Origin: Candidatus Villigracilaceae bacterium
GTDB lineage: Bacteria > Chloroflexota > Anaerolineae > Anaerolineales > Villigracilaceae
Direction of reading: 5' to 3'
Length of the DNA: 64,000 nucleotides
NCBI GenBank assembly: GCA_026645935.1
Contig: JAPKMP010000010.1
Span: 1 to 64,000, forward strand
Shown: in pieces, positions 25,000-32,817 of the stretch
Layout of the letters: the number at the start of each line of letters is the position of its first letter
Position numbering within the stretch: position 1 is the first letter of the stretch
Translations under genes and position numbers: made by a program
The notes under the pieces: model-generated
Databases searched by the model: none
What the model was told of the DNA's origin: nothing
The model's input: only the letters and a program-made list of their open reading frames with translations

Positions 25000-26400
25000 A
25001 TGGCAAAAACAAAAACCCATACCCGATATGTCTGCCAGCAATGCGGACGAGTCTCCGCTTCGTACATGGGCAAGTGCCCGCAATGTGGAGCGTTCGACAG
25101 CATGGTGGAGGAAGTCATCCACGATGAACCTGTCGCGAAGAAAGGCGCGGTCAACGTCCGCGGGCTGACCGGGCGCTCGGAGCCGCGACCCATTTCCGAG
25201 GTCAGTGGTGAGGCGGAAGATCGTGTCCACCTGCCCATCGGTGAGTTCGCGCGCGTGCTCGGCGGCGGTATCGTCCCCGGCTCCATCGTGCTCGTCGGCG
25301 GTGACCCCGGCATTGGCAAATCCACGCTGATGCTGCAAATGGCGATGGAGATGGGCAAGGTTCAGCGCGTGCTGTATGTGTCGGGTGAAGAGTCGGAGAG
25401 GCAGATCAAGATGCGTGCTTCGCGCCTGTTCAACGGCGGGAAGGATCTGCCAAGGGATTTGCTGTTGGTGACGGAGACCAATCTTGAAATTATCCTCAAC
25501 CATGTCCGCGAATCAAAACCGGACTTGTTGATCGTGGATTCCATCCAGACCACTTATCTTTCTGAATTGGATTCGTCGGCGGGCTCGGTCTCGCAGGTAC
25601 GCGAATGTTCATCGCAGTTGCGTGAGCTGGCGAAGTCCACAGGTTTGACCGTTTTCATGATCGGTCATGTAACGAAAGAAGGTTCGATTGCCGGTCCGCG
25701 TGTGTTGGAACATATCGTGGATACAGTTTTGTACTTGGAAGGCGATCGTTTCCAGGCGTATCGCCTTTTGCGTTCGGTGAAGAACCGTTTCGGTGCGACA
25801 TCCGAAGTGGGCGTGTTCGAAATGCGCGAAGGCGGCATGATCGAAGTGACCAATCCATCCGAGGCGTTCTTGGCGGAGCGTTTGGTCAATGCCGCAGGGT
25901 CTGCGATTGCTGTGACGATGGAAGGCACTCGTCCCATTCTCGTAGAGGTGCAGGGACTCACGTCACCGACGCAATTTGGCAATGCCCGCCGCACCCCCAA
26001 CGGCGTAGACTTCAATCGTCTGTTGTTGATCACGGCTGTGCTCACTCGTCGCGTTGGGTTGAAACTCGCCGAGCAGGATGTCTTTGTCAATGTGGTCGGC
26101 GGCATCCAAATCGACGAACCCGCCGCAGACTTGGCAGTTGCCGCCGCCATCGCTTCATCATGGAAGGATTTGCCGATTCAAGCCAACGTGGTTTTGATCG
26201 GTGAGATCGGTTTGGCGGGCGAGTTGCGCATGCCAGGGCAAATGGTGGCGCGTTTGAAGGAAGCGCAGAAACTTGGTTTCAAGATTGCCATTATTCCGAA
26301 AGCGCTGCGAAAAGGGGAGGAATATCCCAATGGAATCGAGGTCATCGAAGTCCGCTCGGTGGACCAGGCGTTGGACAAGGCGTTGAAAAAGGATAAGTAA
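25000..26400 (+). CDS. radA: DNA repair protein RadA
   Basis: A 466-residue RecA-like helicase that helps branch migration in recombination. Order of parts: C4 zinc finger CQQCG...CPQCG (about 9-26), RecA core with Walker A GGDPGIGKST (about 99-108), the RadA KNRFG motif (about 257-261), and a Lon-protease-like C-terminal domain (about 290-466, ending KALKKDK) with GGIQIDEPAADLAVAAAIAS. ATG 25000 is used because zinc-finger homology starts just after it. No LexA-type box is visible; a CAGAA-N6-TTCTG inverted repeat lies upstream at about 24925. Confidence 0.97.
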   Translation: MAKTKTHTRYVCQQCGRVSASYMGKCPQCGAFDSMVEEVIHDEPVAKKGAVNVRGLTGRSEPRPISEVSGEAEDRVHLPIGEFARVLGGGIVPGSIVLVGGDPGIGKSTLMLQMAMEMGKVQRVLYVSGEESERQIKMRASRLFNGGKDLPRDLLLVTETNLEIILNHVRESKPDLLIVDSIQTTYLSELDSSAGSVSQVRECSSQLRELAKSTGLTVFMIGHVTKEGSIAGPRVLEHIVDTVLYLEGDRFQAYRLLRSVKNRFGATSEVGVFEMREGGMIEVTNPSEAFLAERLVNAAGSAIAVTMEGTRPILVEVQGLTSPTQFGNARRTPNGVDFNRLLLITAVLTRRVGLKLAEQDVFVNVVGGIQIDEPAADLAVAAAIASSWKDLPIQANVVLIGEIGLAGELRMPGQMVARLKEAQKLGFKIAIIPKALRKGEEYPNGIEVIEVRSVDQALDKALKKDK

Positions 26401-26402
26401 AC

Positions 26403-26621
26403 ATGTGCCGAAGTATCAAACCCCTTAGAAATATGGATCACATCGTCTCCGAGCAGGAGATCTACGAAGCCGCTTTGCAATATGTGAGAAAAGTCAGCGG
26501 GTATCGCAAACCGTCCAAAGCGAATGAAAAGGCGTTCAACAAAGCCATCGAAGAAGTCGCCGAATCCACGCGCAAAATGTTGGGATTATTGACAACGAAA
26601 ACACTTCAAGAAAAATCATGA
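26403..26621 (+). CDS. DUF2277 family protein
   Basis: 72 residues starting MCRSIKPLRN and containing YEAALQYVRKVSGYRKPSKA and FNKAIEEVAESTRKML, which is the DUF2277 pattern of small helical proteins. It starts two bases after the radA stop and overlaps the next gene by four bases (ATGA), so all three are likely one transcript. Function unknown. Confidence 0.85.
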   Translation: MCRSIKPLRNMDHIVSEQEIYEAALQYVRKVSGYRKPSKANEKAFNKAIEEVAESTRKMLGLLTTKTLQEKS

Positions 26622-27205
26622 AGCGGGTCATCCTTCTTGGTCCGATCCTGTTCGCAAGCGTCCTCACCATTCTCACCCTCGCCAATTACGAATTCCTCCT
26701 CAACCTCGGCTGGCATCCCATAAACGATCCCACATTCGACTGGCCCAGTGGGCTGGCGCTCGGTCGCTTCGGTGGAGTCATGACCGCGACCTTTATCGCC
26801 ACGGGATTTATCATGACTCTTTTCGCCCGCCGCCTCTTTCTGGATCTGAAGCCGACTCTTTCTTCCAAGCTTGGCACCACGCTGATGGCGTTTGCCGGTC
26901 TATTTCTCGCTGCCTTAGCCTTCACCACCGACCCGACGATTCGAGACTATCCCGCCACCCTGCACGGACGTTTGCACGACCTCTCCTTCATATTTCTCGG
27001 TCTGACGCTTTTCCCTGCGATGATCGTCCTCGGCTTCGCCTTCCGCGCCGACGAGCGCTGGAAGAATCTTGCTGTTTATACCTGGGGGACACTTGCACTG
27101 GCAGGTCCCGCATTCTTTATCAAGGGTGCGGCGTTTTATGTTTTTCTGTTCGCCATTTTGGTCTGGAATGAAATTGCGGCGTCGAGATTGAATCAGTATT
27201 CATAA
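26618..27205 (+). CDS. DUF998-like membrane protein
   Basis: 195 residues with six predicted transmembrane helices. It resembles DUF998 proteins (FGGVMTATFIATGFIMTLFARR, HGRLHDLSFIFLGLTLFPAM). Its start overlaps the DUF2277 stop. A weak hairpin (CAGGTC/GACCTG, 27230-27252) with TTTTGTCTTT follows as a probable terminator. Confidence 0.7.
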   Translation: MKRVILLGPILFASVLTILTLANYEFLLNLGWHPINDPTFDWPSGLALGRFGGVMTATFIATGFIMTLFARRLFLDLKPTLSSKLGTTLMAFAGLFLAALAFTTDPTIRDYPATLHGRLHDLSFIFLGLTLFPAMIVLGFAFRADERWKNLAVYTWGTLALAGPAFFIKGAAFYVFLFAILVWNEIAASRLNQYS

Positions 27206-27338
27206 CAAGGGAAAACCATCATGAACTGGCAGGTCGGAGAAATCCTGACCTGTTTTGTCTTTAATAAAAGAAAACTCCGGATTGCCACAAGATTATATAT
27301 AATTTACAATCCGCGCCAATTCAAGGAACACCTTCCCC

Positions 27339-28541
27339 ATGCTAAATCTCAACCTTAAAACCACACCCTTCCATGAACGAACCTCCGCGCTGTGCCAGCC
27401 GCAGAACTGGCGCAAGTGGGCGGGATATTTTGTCGTCGGCTCGTATGAGCATGTGCTTGACCGCGAGTATTGGGCGATCCGCAACTCGGCGGCGCTGATC
27501 GACGTCTCACCGCTGATCAAGTACGTCATCCAGGGCAAGGATGCGGCGGCACTGTTGCACCGCGTCACCACCCGTGACATCCACAAGATGAAAGTGGGAC
27601 AAGTCGCTTACACCGGCTGGTGCGACGAAGAAGGCAAGCTGATAGACGATGGCACCGTCTCCCGCCTCGAAGAGCGGACCTTCCGCCTGACCGCCGCGGA
27701 ACCGAACTTGCGCTGGCTGACGATGAATGCGGTCGGCATGGACGTATCCATCACCGAAGTGACCGATGACGTGGCGGCGCTCAGTTTTCAGGGACCGAAC
27801 ACGCGCAAGGTTTTGAATAAAGTCACCGAGAAACCAGTTGACGAGTTAAAGTACTTCCGCTTGATGACCAACAAGATCAACGGCGCGGACGTAACCATCT
27901 CCCGCACCGGCTACACTGGCGACCTTGGTTATGAGATCTGGATGGACGCGAAAGACGCGCTCAAAGTATGGGACGCGCTCATGGAAGCCGGTTCGGATTA
28001 TGGCATCACTCCGGTTGGCATTTTGGCAATGGACATGGCACGTGTGGAAGCGGGCTTGTTCATGCTCGAAGTGGATTACACCTCGACTACTCACGCATGG
28101 ATCGAATCGCAGAAATCATCCCCCTTTGAGTTGGGACTCGATTGGACGGTCGCACTCGACAAACCCGGCTACTTCGTCGGTCGCCGCGCGCTGGAAAAAG
28201 AGAAGCGCGAAGGCTCGGCGTGGAAGATGGTCGGCTTGGCAGTGGATTGGGTGGGCATGGAAAAATTATTCGGCAAGGTCGGCTTGCCGCCGCAGATTCC
28301 CGGCTCGGCGATACGTGCCAGTCTACCTGTGATGGTGGGCAATGTGCAAGTGGGCTATGCGTCCACTTCTACATGGTCACCGTTATTGAAGACCTACATC
28401 GCCCTCGCGCATTTGCAGAAACCCTACTACGAAGTCGGCACCGACGTCCGCATGGAAATCACGGTGGAACATCACCGTCAACATGCGCCTGCAAAAGTGG
28501 TCAAGTTGCCGTTTTACGAACCCGAGTGGAAGAAGAAATAA
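27339..28541 (+). CDS. GcvT-like aminomethyltransferase
   Basis: A folate-dependent T-protein-family member of 400 residues. The N-terminal domain has the RNSAALIDVSPLIKYVIQGKDA region and later ISRTGYTGDLGYEIWMD (about 188-204) and GLFMLEVDY, which surround the folate site in GcvT. It is not next to gcvH/gcvP, so it may act on another N- or O-methyl donor such as dimethylglycine, sarcosine or an aromatic methyl ether. The start has an AAGGAACACC site. Two flavin oxidoreductase genes follow, hinting at an oxidative demethylation pathway (inference). Confidence 0.82.
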   Translation: MLNLNLKTTPFHERTSALCQPQNWRKWAGYFVVGSYEHVLDREYWAIRNSAALIDVSPLIKYVIQGKDAAALLHRVTTRDIHKMKVGQVAYTGWCDEEGKLIDDGTVSRLEERTFRLTAAEPNLRWLTMNAVGMDVSITEVTDDVAALSFQGPNTRKVLNKVTEKPVDELKYFRLMTNKINGADVTISRTGYTGDLGYEIWMDAKDALKVWDALMEAGSDYGITPVGILAMDMARVEAGLFMLEVDYTSTTHAWIESQKSSPFELGLDWTVALDKPGYFVGRRALEKEKREGSAWKMVGLAVDWVGMEKLFGKVGLPPQIPGSAIRASLPVMVGNVQVGYASTSTWSPLLKTYIALAHLQKPYYEVGTDVRMEITVEHHRQHAPAKVVKLPFYEPEWKKK

Positions 28542-28652
28542 CAAATGTCGTTGCGAGGAGGGCGATAGCCCGACGAAGCAATCTCCTTGAAACAAATATA
28601 TGGTTGATATTGGGAGATTGCTTCGCCACTTCGTGGCTCGCAACGACATTTG
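28542..28652. repeat. Long palindromic repeat (copy 3)
   Basis: 16-base inverted ends CAAATGTCGTTGCGAG/CTCGCAACGACATTTG with inner GAAGCAATCTCC/GGAGATTGCTTC arms. It starts on the base after the aminomethyltransferase stop and ends just before the next gene's ribosome site. Confidence 0.9.
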
Positions 28653-28667
28653 AAAGAGGAATCATTC

Positions 28668-30269
28668 ATGACATCATCCAACACGTACGACGCAATCATC
28701 ATCGGCGGTGGACACAATGGGCTTGTGGCTGGCGCATATCTCGCTCGGGCTGGCAAGAAAGTGGTCGTGCTCGAACGCAGACATATCGCGGGCGGCGCGG
28801 CAGTGACCGAGGAAATCTTCCCCGGCTACAAGTTCACCGAGTTCTCCTACGTGGTGAGCCTCTTGCGCCCGGAGATCATCCGCGACTTGGAACTGCCCAA
28901 GCACGGACTGAAGATCCTCCCGCTGCCTTCCACCTTCACGCCCATGGAAAACGGCGACTACCTCGCCTCATGGGATGACCACGACCTGACCCGCCGCGAG
29001 TTGTATCGTCACTCACCCAAGGACGCGGAAGCCTACGACGAGTACGCCCGCGTCATGGCAAGAGCCGCAAAAGCCATCAAGCCGATCATCAACTTGATTC
29101 CGCCTGACCCATCCTCCATGAGCATCCGTGACTTGATGGGACTTCTCAAAGTCGGTCAATATGCGGCGGGACTCTCTGAAAAAGAACTCTACATGGTTGC
29201 CAAACTCGCCACGCAATCGTCCGCGGACTTGCTCGAAGAGTGGTTCGAGACCGACGCGCTCAAAGGCACCAAAGCTGCCAGCGGCATCATCGGTACGTTC
29301 CTCGGTCCACGCTCGCCGGGGACGGCGTATGTGTTGCTCCATCACTACATGGGCGAAATTGACGGCGCCTTCCGTGCCTGGGGTTTTGCCAAGAACGGTT
29401 CCGGCGGAGTCAGCGGCGCGATCTATAACGCGACTCAAGCGCTTGGGGTGGAGGTCAGAGTCAACGCGAGCGTGCAGCAGGTCAAGGTCAAGGGTGGACG
29501 CGCTGTGGGTGTCATCCTTGAAAATGGCGATGAACTCGATTCCAAAGTTGTGATGTCCGCTGCTGACCCGAAGCGCACCTTCCTGCAATTTGTCGAGCAG
29601 AAACATCTGCCCGATGATTTTGTCACCTCGATTCAAAACTTCCGCACGCGCGGCTCGTCGGGCAAGGTCAACATCGCCTTGAGCAAACTGCCGAACTTCA
29701 CCGCGCTGCCATACACGGGCAACGGCGCGAACTCGGTTCTGCATCGCGGCGCGGTTTCCATCAGCCCGAGCATTGATTACATCGAACGCGCCTACGACGA
29801 CGCGAAGTATGGGCAGATCTCGAAACGCCCCTACATCGACATGATCTTCCCCTCGATGATCGACCCAGATATGGCGCCTCCCGGACATCACGTGATGTCT
29901 TGTTTCGTGCAATACGCGCCCTACGACCTCGAAGGCGGCTGGACAGACGGACGCCGCGACGAACTCGGTGAAGCGGTCATTGCCACCATCGAACAATACG
30001 CGCCGAACATCCGCGAGTGCATCGTGGGCATGCAGGTCATCTCGCCCAAAGATATCGAACGCATCGCAGGTATCACTGGCGGCAACATCTTCCACGGCGA
30101 ATTACTGCTGCATCAAATTTTCTTCCTGCGTCCCACCCCGCAATGGGCAGACTTCCGCACCCCGCTCAAAGGTTATTACTTCGGCGCGAGCGGCGCACAC
30201 CCCGGCGGCGGCGTGATGGGCGCGCCCGGCATGTTGGCGGCAAAGGAAATTTTGAAGGATGGATTTTAG
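28668..30269 (+). CDS. NAD(P)/FAD-dependent oxidoreductase, phytoene desaturase-like (copy A)
   Basis: A 533-residue CrtI/PYROXD2-type flavoprotein. The N-terminal dinucleotide fold reads IIIGGGHNGLVAGAYLARAG with Glu at the end of the second strand (VLERR), and the C-terminus has the second FAD-contact pattern YFGASGAHPGGGVMGAPG. ATG 28668 follows AGAGGAATC. It is homologous end to end with the gene at 31257. Related proteins desaturate or oxidise carotenoids or unknown substrates; no other carotenoid genes are present, so the substrate is open. Confidence 0.85.
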   Translation: MTSSNTYDAIIIGGGHNGLVAGAYLARAGKKVVVLERRHIAGGAAVTEEIFPGYKFTEFSYVVSLLRPEIIRDLELPKHGLKILPLPSTFTPMENGDYLASWDDHDLTRRELYRHSPKDAEAYDEYARVMARAAKAIKPIINLIPPDPSSMSIRDLMGLLKVGQYAAGLSEKELYMVAKLATQSSADLLEEWFETDALKGTKAASGIIGTFLGPRSPGTAYVLLHHYMGEIDGAFRAWGFAKNGSGGVSGAIYNATQALGVEVRVNASVQQVKVKGGRAVGVILENGDELDSKVVMSAADPKRTFLQFVEQKHLPDDFVTSIQNFRTRGSSGKVNIALSKLPNFTALPYTGNGANSVLHRGAVSISPSIDYIERAYDDAKYGQISKRPYIDMIFPSMIDPDMAPPGHHVMSCFVQYAPYDLEGGWTDGRRDELGEAVIATIEQYAPNIRECIVGMQVISPKDIERIAGITGGNIFHGELLLHQIFFLRPTPQWADFRTPLKGYYFGASGAHPGGGVMGAPGMLAAKEILKDGF

Positions 30270-30382
30270 AAAGTGGTGAGTGGAAAGTGGATGAAGATCC
30301 CGCTTCTTTCTTAACTGGAAGTTGATTCTGTTTAATGAAGTTTGGTTTACCCTTGGGCTTTTTCTGAAATCAAATTGAGCGC

Positions 30383-31246
30383 ATGATGAACAAAGAAGAG
30401 CTGAAAACAAAACTTGATAAAGCTGGTCTTGCTCGTGTTAGTCATCAATTACTTTCACTAGCAAAGATGTCCATCCGCTTTACATCTAGTAAGTCGAGCG
30501 ATAAAGAAATTCCTATTGGCGGTTCTAAGATTGGTGGATATCCTGATTTGCCTTCTGGCTTTTCATATCCAAAATGGAAGAATATGCCGCTAGCATTTCT
30601 GGCTCAAATCAATCTTGCTGAGATCTCAGGTTTCAGTGCTTCATCTGATTTGCCTTCATCAGGCTTTCTTTCATTCTTCTATAACGCTTCTCAAGAAACT
30701 TGGGGCTTTGACCCCAAAGACAAAGGAAGCTGGCAAGTCTACTATTTTTCTGACATGAATAATATTCAAAGAATTGAATTCCCAAATGGCCTTCCCGATG
30801 AAAGACGTTATTTACCATGCTCATTATCCTTCTTTGAGGAGTTGACCTTACCGCCTTGGGAGTCTATTGCGATTGAGAATCTAAGTCTAACTAGAGAAGA
30901 AATGGATGTTTACATCGAACTACCATATAATATTTTATCCAGTGGGAGCGGTTTAATAAATCGCATTCTAGGTTATCCAGAACAAATTCAAGGTGACATG
31001 CAGATAGAGTGTCAGATGGTTTCAAACGGTATTTATTGTGGGGATGGAAAAGCACATGAACATCCTCGTTACAAAGAATTAATGCCTGGGGCTACTGACT
31101 GGGAATTATTGCTGCAACTTGATTCTGAAGAAGAAAACGCTCAAATAATATGGGGAGATGTTGGACGCGTGTATTTTTGGATACATAAGAAATCTTTAGA
31201 AAACCGCGAGTTTGACAAAGTTTGGTTTCAACTACAATGTTTTTAA
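30383..31246 (+). CDS. DUF1963 (YwqG-like) protein, AT-rich
   Basis: 287 residues with the DUF1963 pattern: GGSKIGGYPDLPSGFSYP (about 46-63), PLAFLAQINLAEI (about 70-82) and the C-terminal LLLQLDSEEE...WGDVGRVYFWI. Composition is clearly more AT-rich than the neighbours, and it splits two paralogous oxidoreductase genes, so it is probably an insertion. DUF1963 proteins often travel with polymorphic toxin immunity loci and may be immunity-like; no toxin is adjacent here. Confidence 0.8.
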   Translation: MMNKEELKTKLDKAGLARVSHQLLSLAKMSIRFTSSKSSDKEIPIGGSKIGGYPDLPSGFSYPKWKNMPLAFLAQINLAEISGFSASSDLPSSGFLSFFYNASQETWGFDPKDKGSWQVYYFSDMNNIQRIEFPNGLPDERRYLPCSLSFFEELTLPPWESIAIENLSLTREEMDVYIELPYNILSSGSGLINRILGYPEQIQGDMQIECQMVSNGIYCGDGKAHEHPRYKELMPGATDWELLLQLDSEEENAQIIWGDVGRVYFWIHKKSLENREFDKVWFQLQCF

Positions 31247-31256
31247 GGAATCATCA

Positions 31257-32762
31257 ATGACAACTACTCAATACGACACCATCATCATCGGCGCGGGGCA
31301 CAATGGACTGGTCGCCGCCGCCTATCTCGCCAAACAAGGCAAAAAAGTTCTCGTGCTCGAACGACGTTCCATCGTCGGCGGTTCAGTGGTCACAGAATCT
31401 TTTGCCGAAGGTCCCCGTAGGGGAGAGGATGATTTTTCTGTGGATTCCATCAACACCGGCGGGACTCTGCGCCCAGACATTATCAAAGACCTGAAACTCG
31501 CCTCACACGGGCTTTCAGTTGACTCTGCTCCCCAGCCTTTTATCACTCTGTTAGCGGATGGCTCTCCCCTCACGCTCGACGCCGAGTCCATCAAACGCAT
31601 CTCCGAAAAAGACGCGGCGCGTTTTCCTGAGTTTGTCCGCTTCATGGATAAAGCGGCGCAGATTATGGATGTGACGTATGCCACCATCATGCCGCGCCTG
31701 CCGATGAACTTCGGCATCCGTGAAGGCTATGGCTTGCTCGAATGGGGTCTCGAACTTCGCCTCGCCGGTCGAAAGGACATGCTCAACTTCATCCGCGCCC
31801 TGCCAATGACCGCGCAGGAACTCGTGGAAGAATATTTCGAATCCGAAATCGTCAAAGCCGCGATTTGTGCTGTCGCCATCCACGGCTCGACGATGGGACC
31901 GATGGGTGCGGGCACCGGCTACACCCTCATCCACAACTGGATGAATCGTGGCGGGCTCGCTCACAAGAATGTCGGTAAAGCAGGTGAGATCACATCCGCT
32001 TTAGCCAATGCTGTGAAAGCCTTCGGCGGTGAAATCCGCACCGAAGCGGAAGTAGCCAGCATCCTAGTGGAAAATCAAATTGCCAATGGCGTCGTGTTAG
32101 CGAATGGCGAAGAAATTTCTGCGGACAGAATCCTCTCCTCCGCTGACCCCAAACACACCCTGCTCAAACTCGTTGGCGCACAGGATTTACCACCTGAATT
32201 TGTCTGGCACACACAATCCATCAAAATGCGCGGCTCGGTGGCGAAGATGCACCTTCATACAAACCGCAGTCACGGCATCCCCGAAGGGACAGTCGTCCTC
32301 GCTCCGTCCATCAAGTATCTCGAAAAAGCCTACGACGCCACCAAGTATGGCGAGATTTCAGAAAAGCCGTATTTGGAAGTGACGACTTCGGGCAATGTGG
32401 TGAGTATCCATTTCCAGTTTGCTCCGTATGCTTTGAGGAATAGTGATTGGAAAGTGGAAAGTGGAAAAGTTGCTGAATTGGCGATAAAGACATTGGAAGA
32501 ATACTTCCCTGCACTTCACGCATCACGCATCACGCATCACATCATCACTCCACAAGATATGGAATCCACCTACGGTCTCACCGAAGGCGACCTCAACCAC
32601 GGTCAACTCATGCTCGATCAATTCCTGTTCATGCGACCGATACCGGGTTGGTCGAACCACAAGACCCCCATCGATAACCTCTATCTCTGCGGCAGCGGAG
32701 TCCACGGCGGGGGCGGCATCAGCGGCGCGGCGGGGCGGAATGTGGTCCGAGCCTTGAAGTAA
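31257..32762 (+). CDS. NAD(P)/FAD-dependent oxidoreductase, phytoene desaturase-like (copy B)
   Basis: 501 residues, paralogue of the gene at 28668 with the same fold (IIIGAGHNGLVAAAYLAKQG at the N-terminus, YLCGSGVHGGGGISGAAG at the C-terminus). Even the start region is alike (AAGGAATCATCA before ATG). Two in-frame short repeats are seen: a CCCCGTAGGGG segment giving about eight extra residues near 62 and a GGAAAGTGG run giving WKVESGK near 402, plus an ATCACGC run near 423. Divergence between the copies suggests separate substrates or subunits. Confidence 0.85.
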   Translation: MTTTQYDTIIIGAGHNGLVAAAYLAKQGKKVLVLERRSIVGGSVVTESFAEGPRRGEDDFSVDSINTGGTLRPDIIKDLKLASHGLSVDSAPQPFITLLADGSPLTLDAESIKRISEKDAARFPEFVRFMDKAAQIMDVTYATIMPRLPMNFGIREGYGLLEWGLELRLAGRKDMLNFIRALPMTAQELVEEYFESEIVKAAICAVAIHGSTMGPMGAGTGYTLIHNWMNRGGLAHKNVGKAGEITSALANAVKAFGGEIRTEAEVASILVENQIANGVVLANGEEISADRILSSADPKHTLLKLVGAQDLPPEFVWHTQSIKMRGSVAKMHLHTNRSHGIPEGTVVLAPSIKYLEKAYDATKYGEISEKPYLEVTTSGNVVSIHFQFAPYALRNSDWKVESGKVAELAIKTLEEYFPALHASRITHHIITPQDMESTYGLTEGDLNHGQLMLDQFLFMRPIPGWSNHKTPIDNLYLCGSGVHGGGGISGAAGRNVVRALK

Positions 32763-32805
32763 GCCAGACATCCGAGGCAATGGCTTCGGATGTTTTCTTT
32801 GATGA

Positions 32806-32811
32806 TAGAAT
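32806..32811 (+). promoter_or_regulatory. -10 box of the receiver-reductase gene
   Basis: TAGAAT six bases before ATG 32818, no ribosome site; likely leaderless. Confidence 0.45.
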
Positions 32812-32817
32812 GCAAAG

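Noticed and set aside
27224-27260. Third copy of the CTGACAGGT palindrome
   Set aside because: Only CAGGTC/GACCTG arms match; better explained as a weak terminator after the DUF998 gene.
29013-30095. 360-residue ORF antisense to copy A oxidoreductase
   Set aside because: Shadow frame with His/Asp/Arg-rich composition; the sense strand has a clear flavoprotein.
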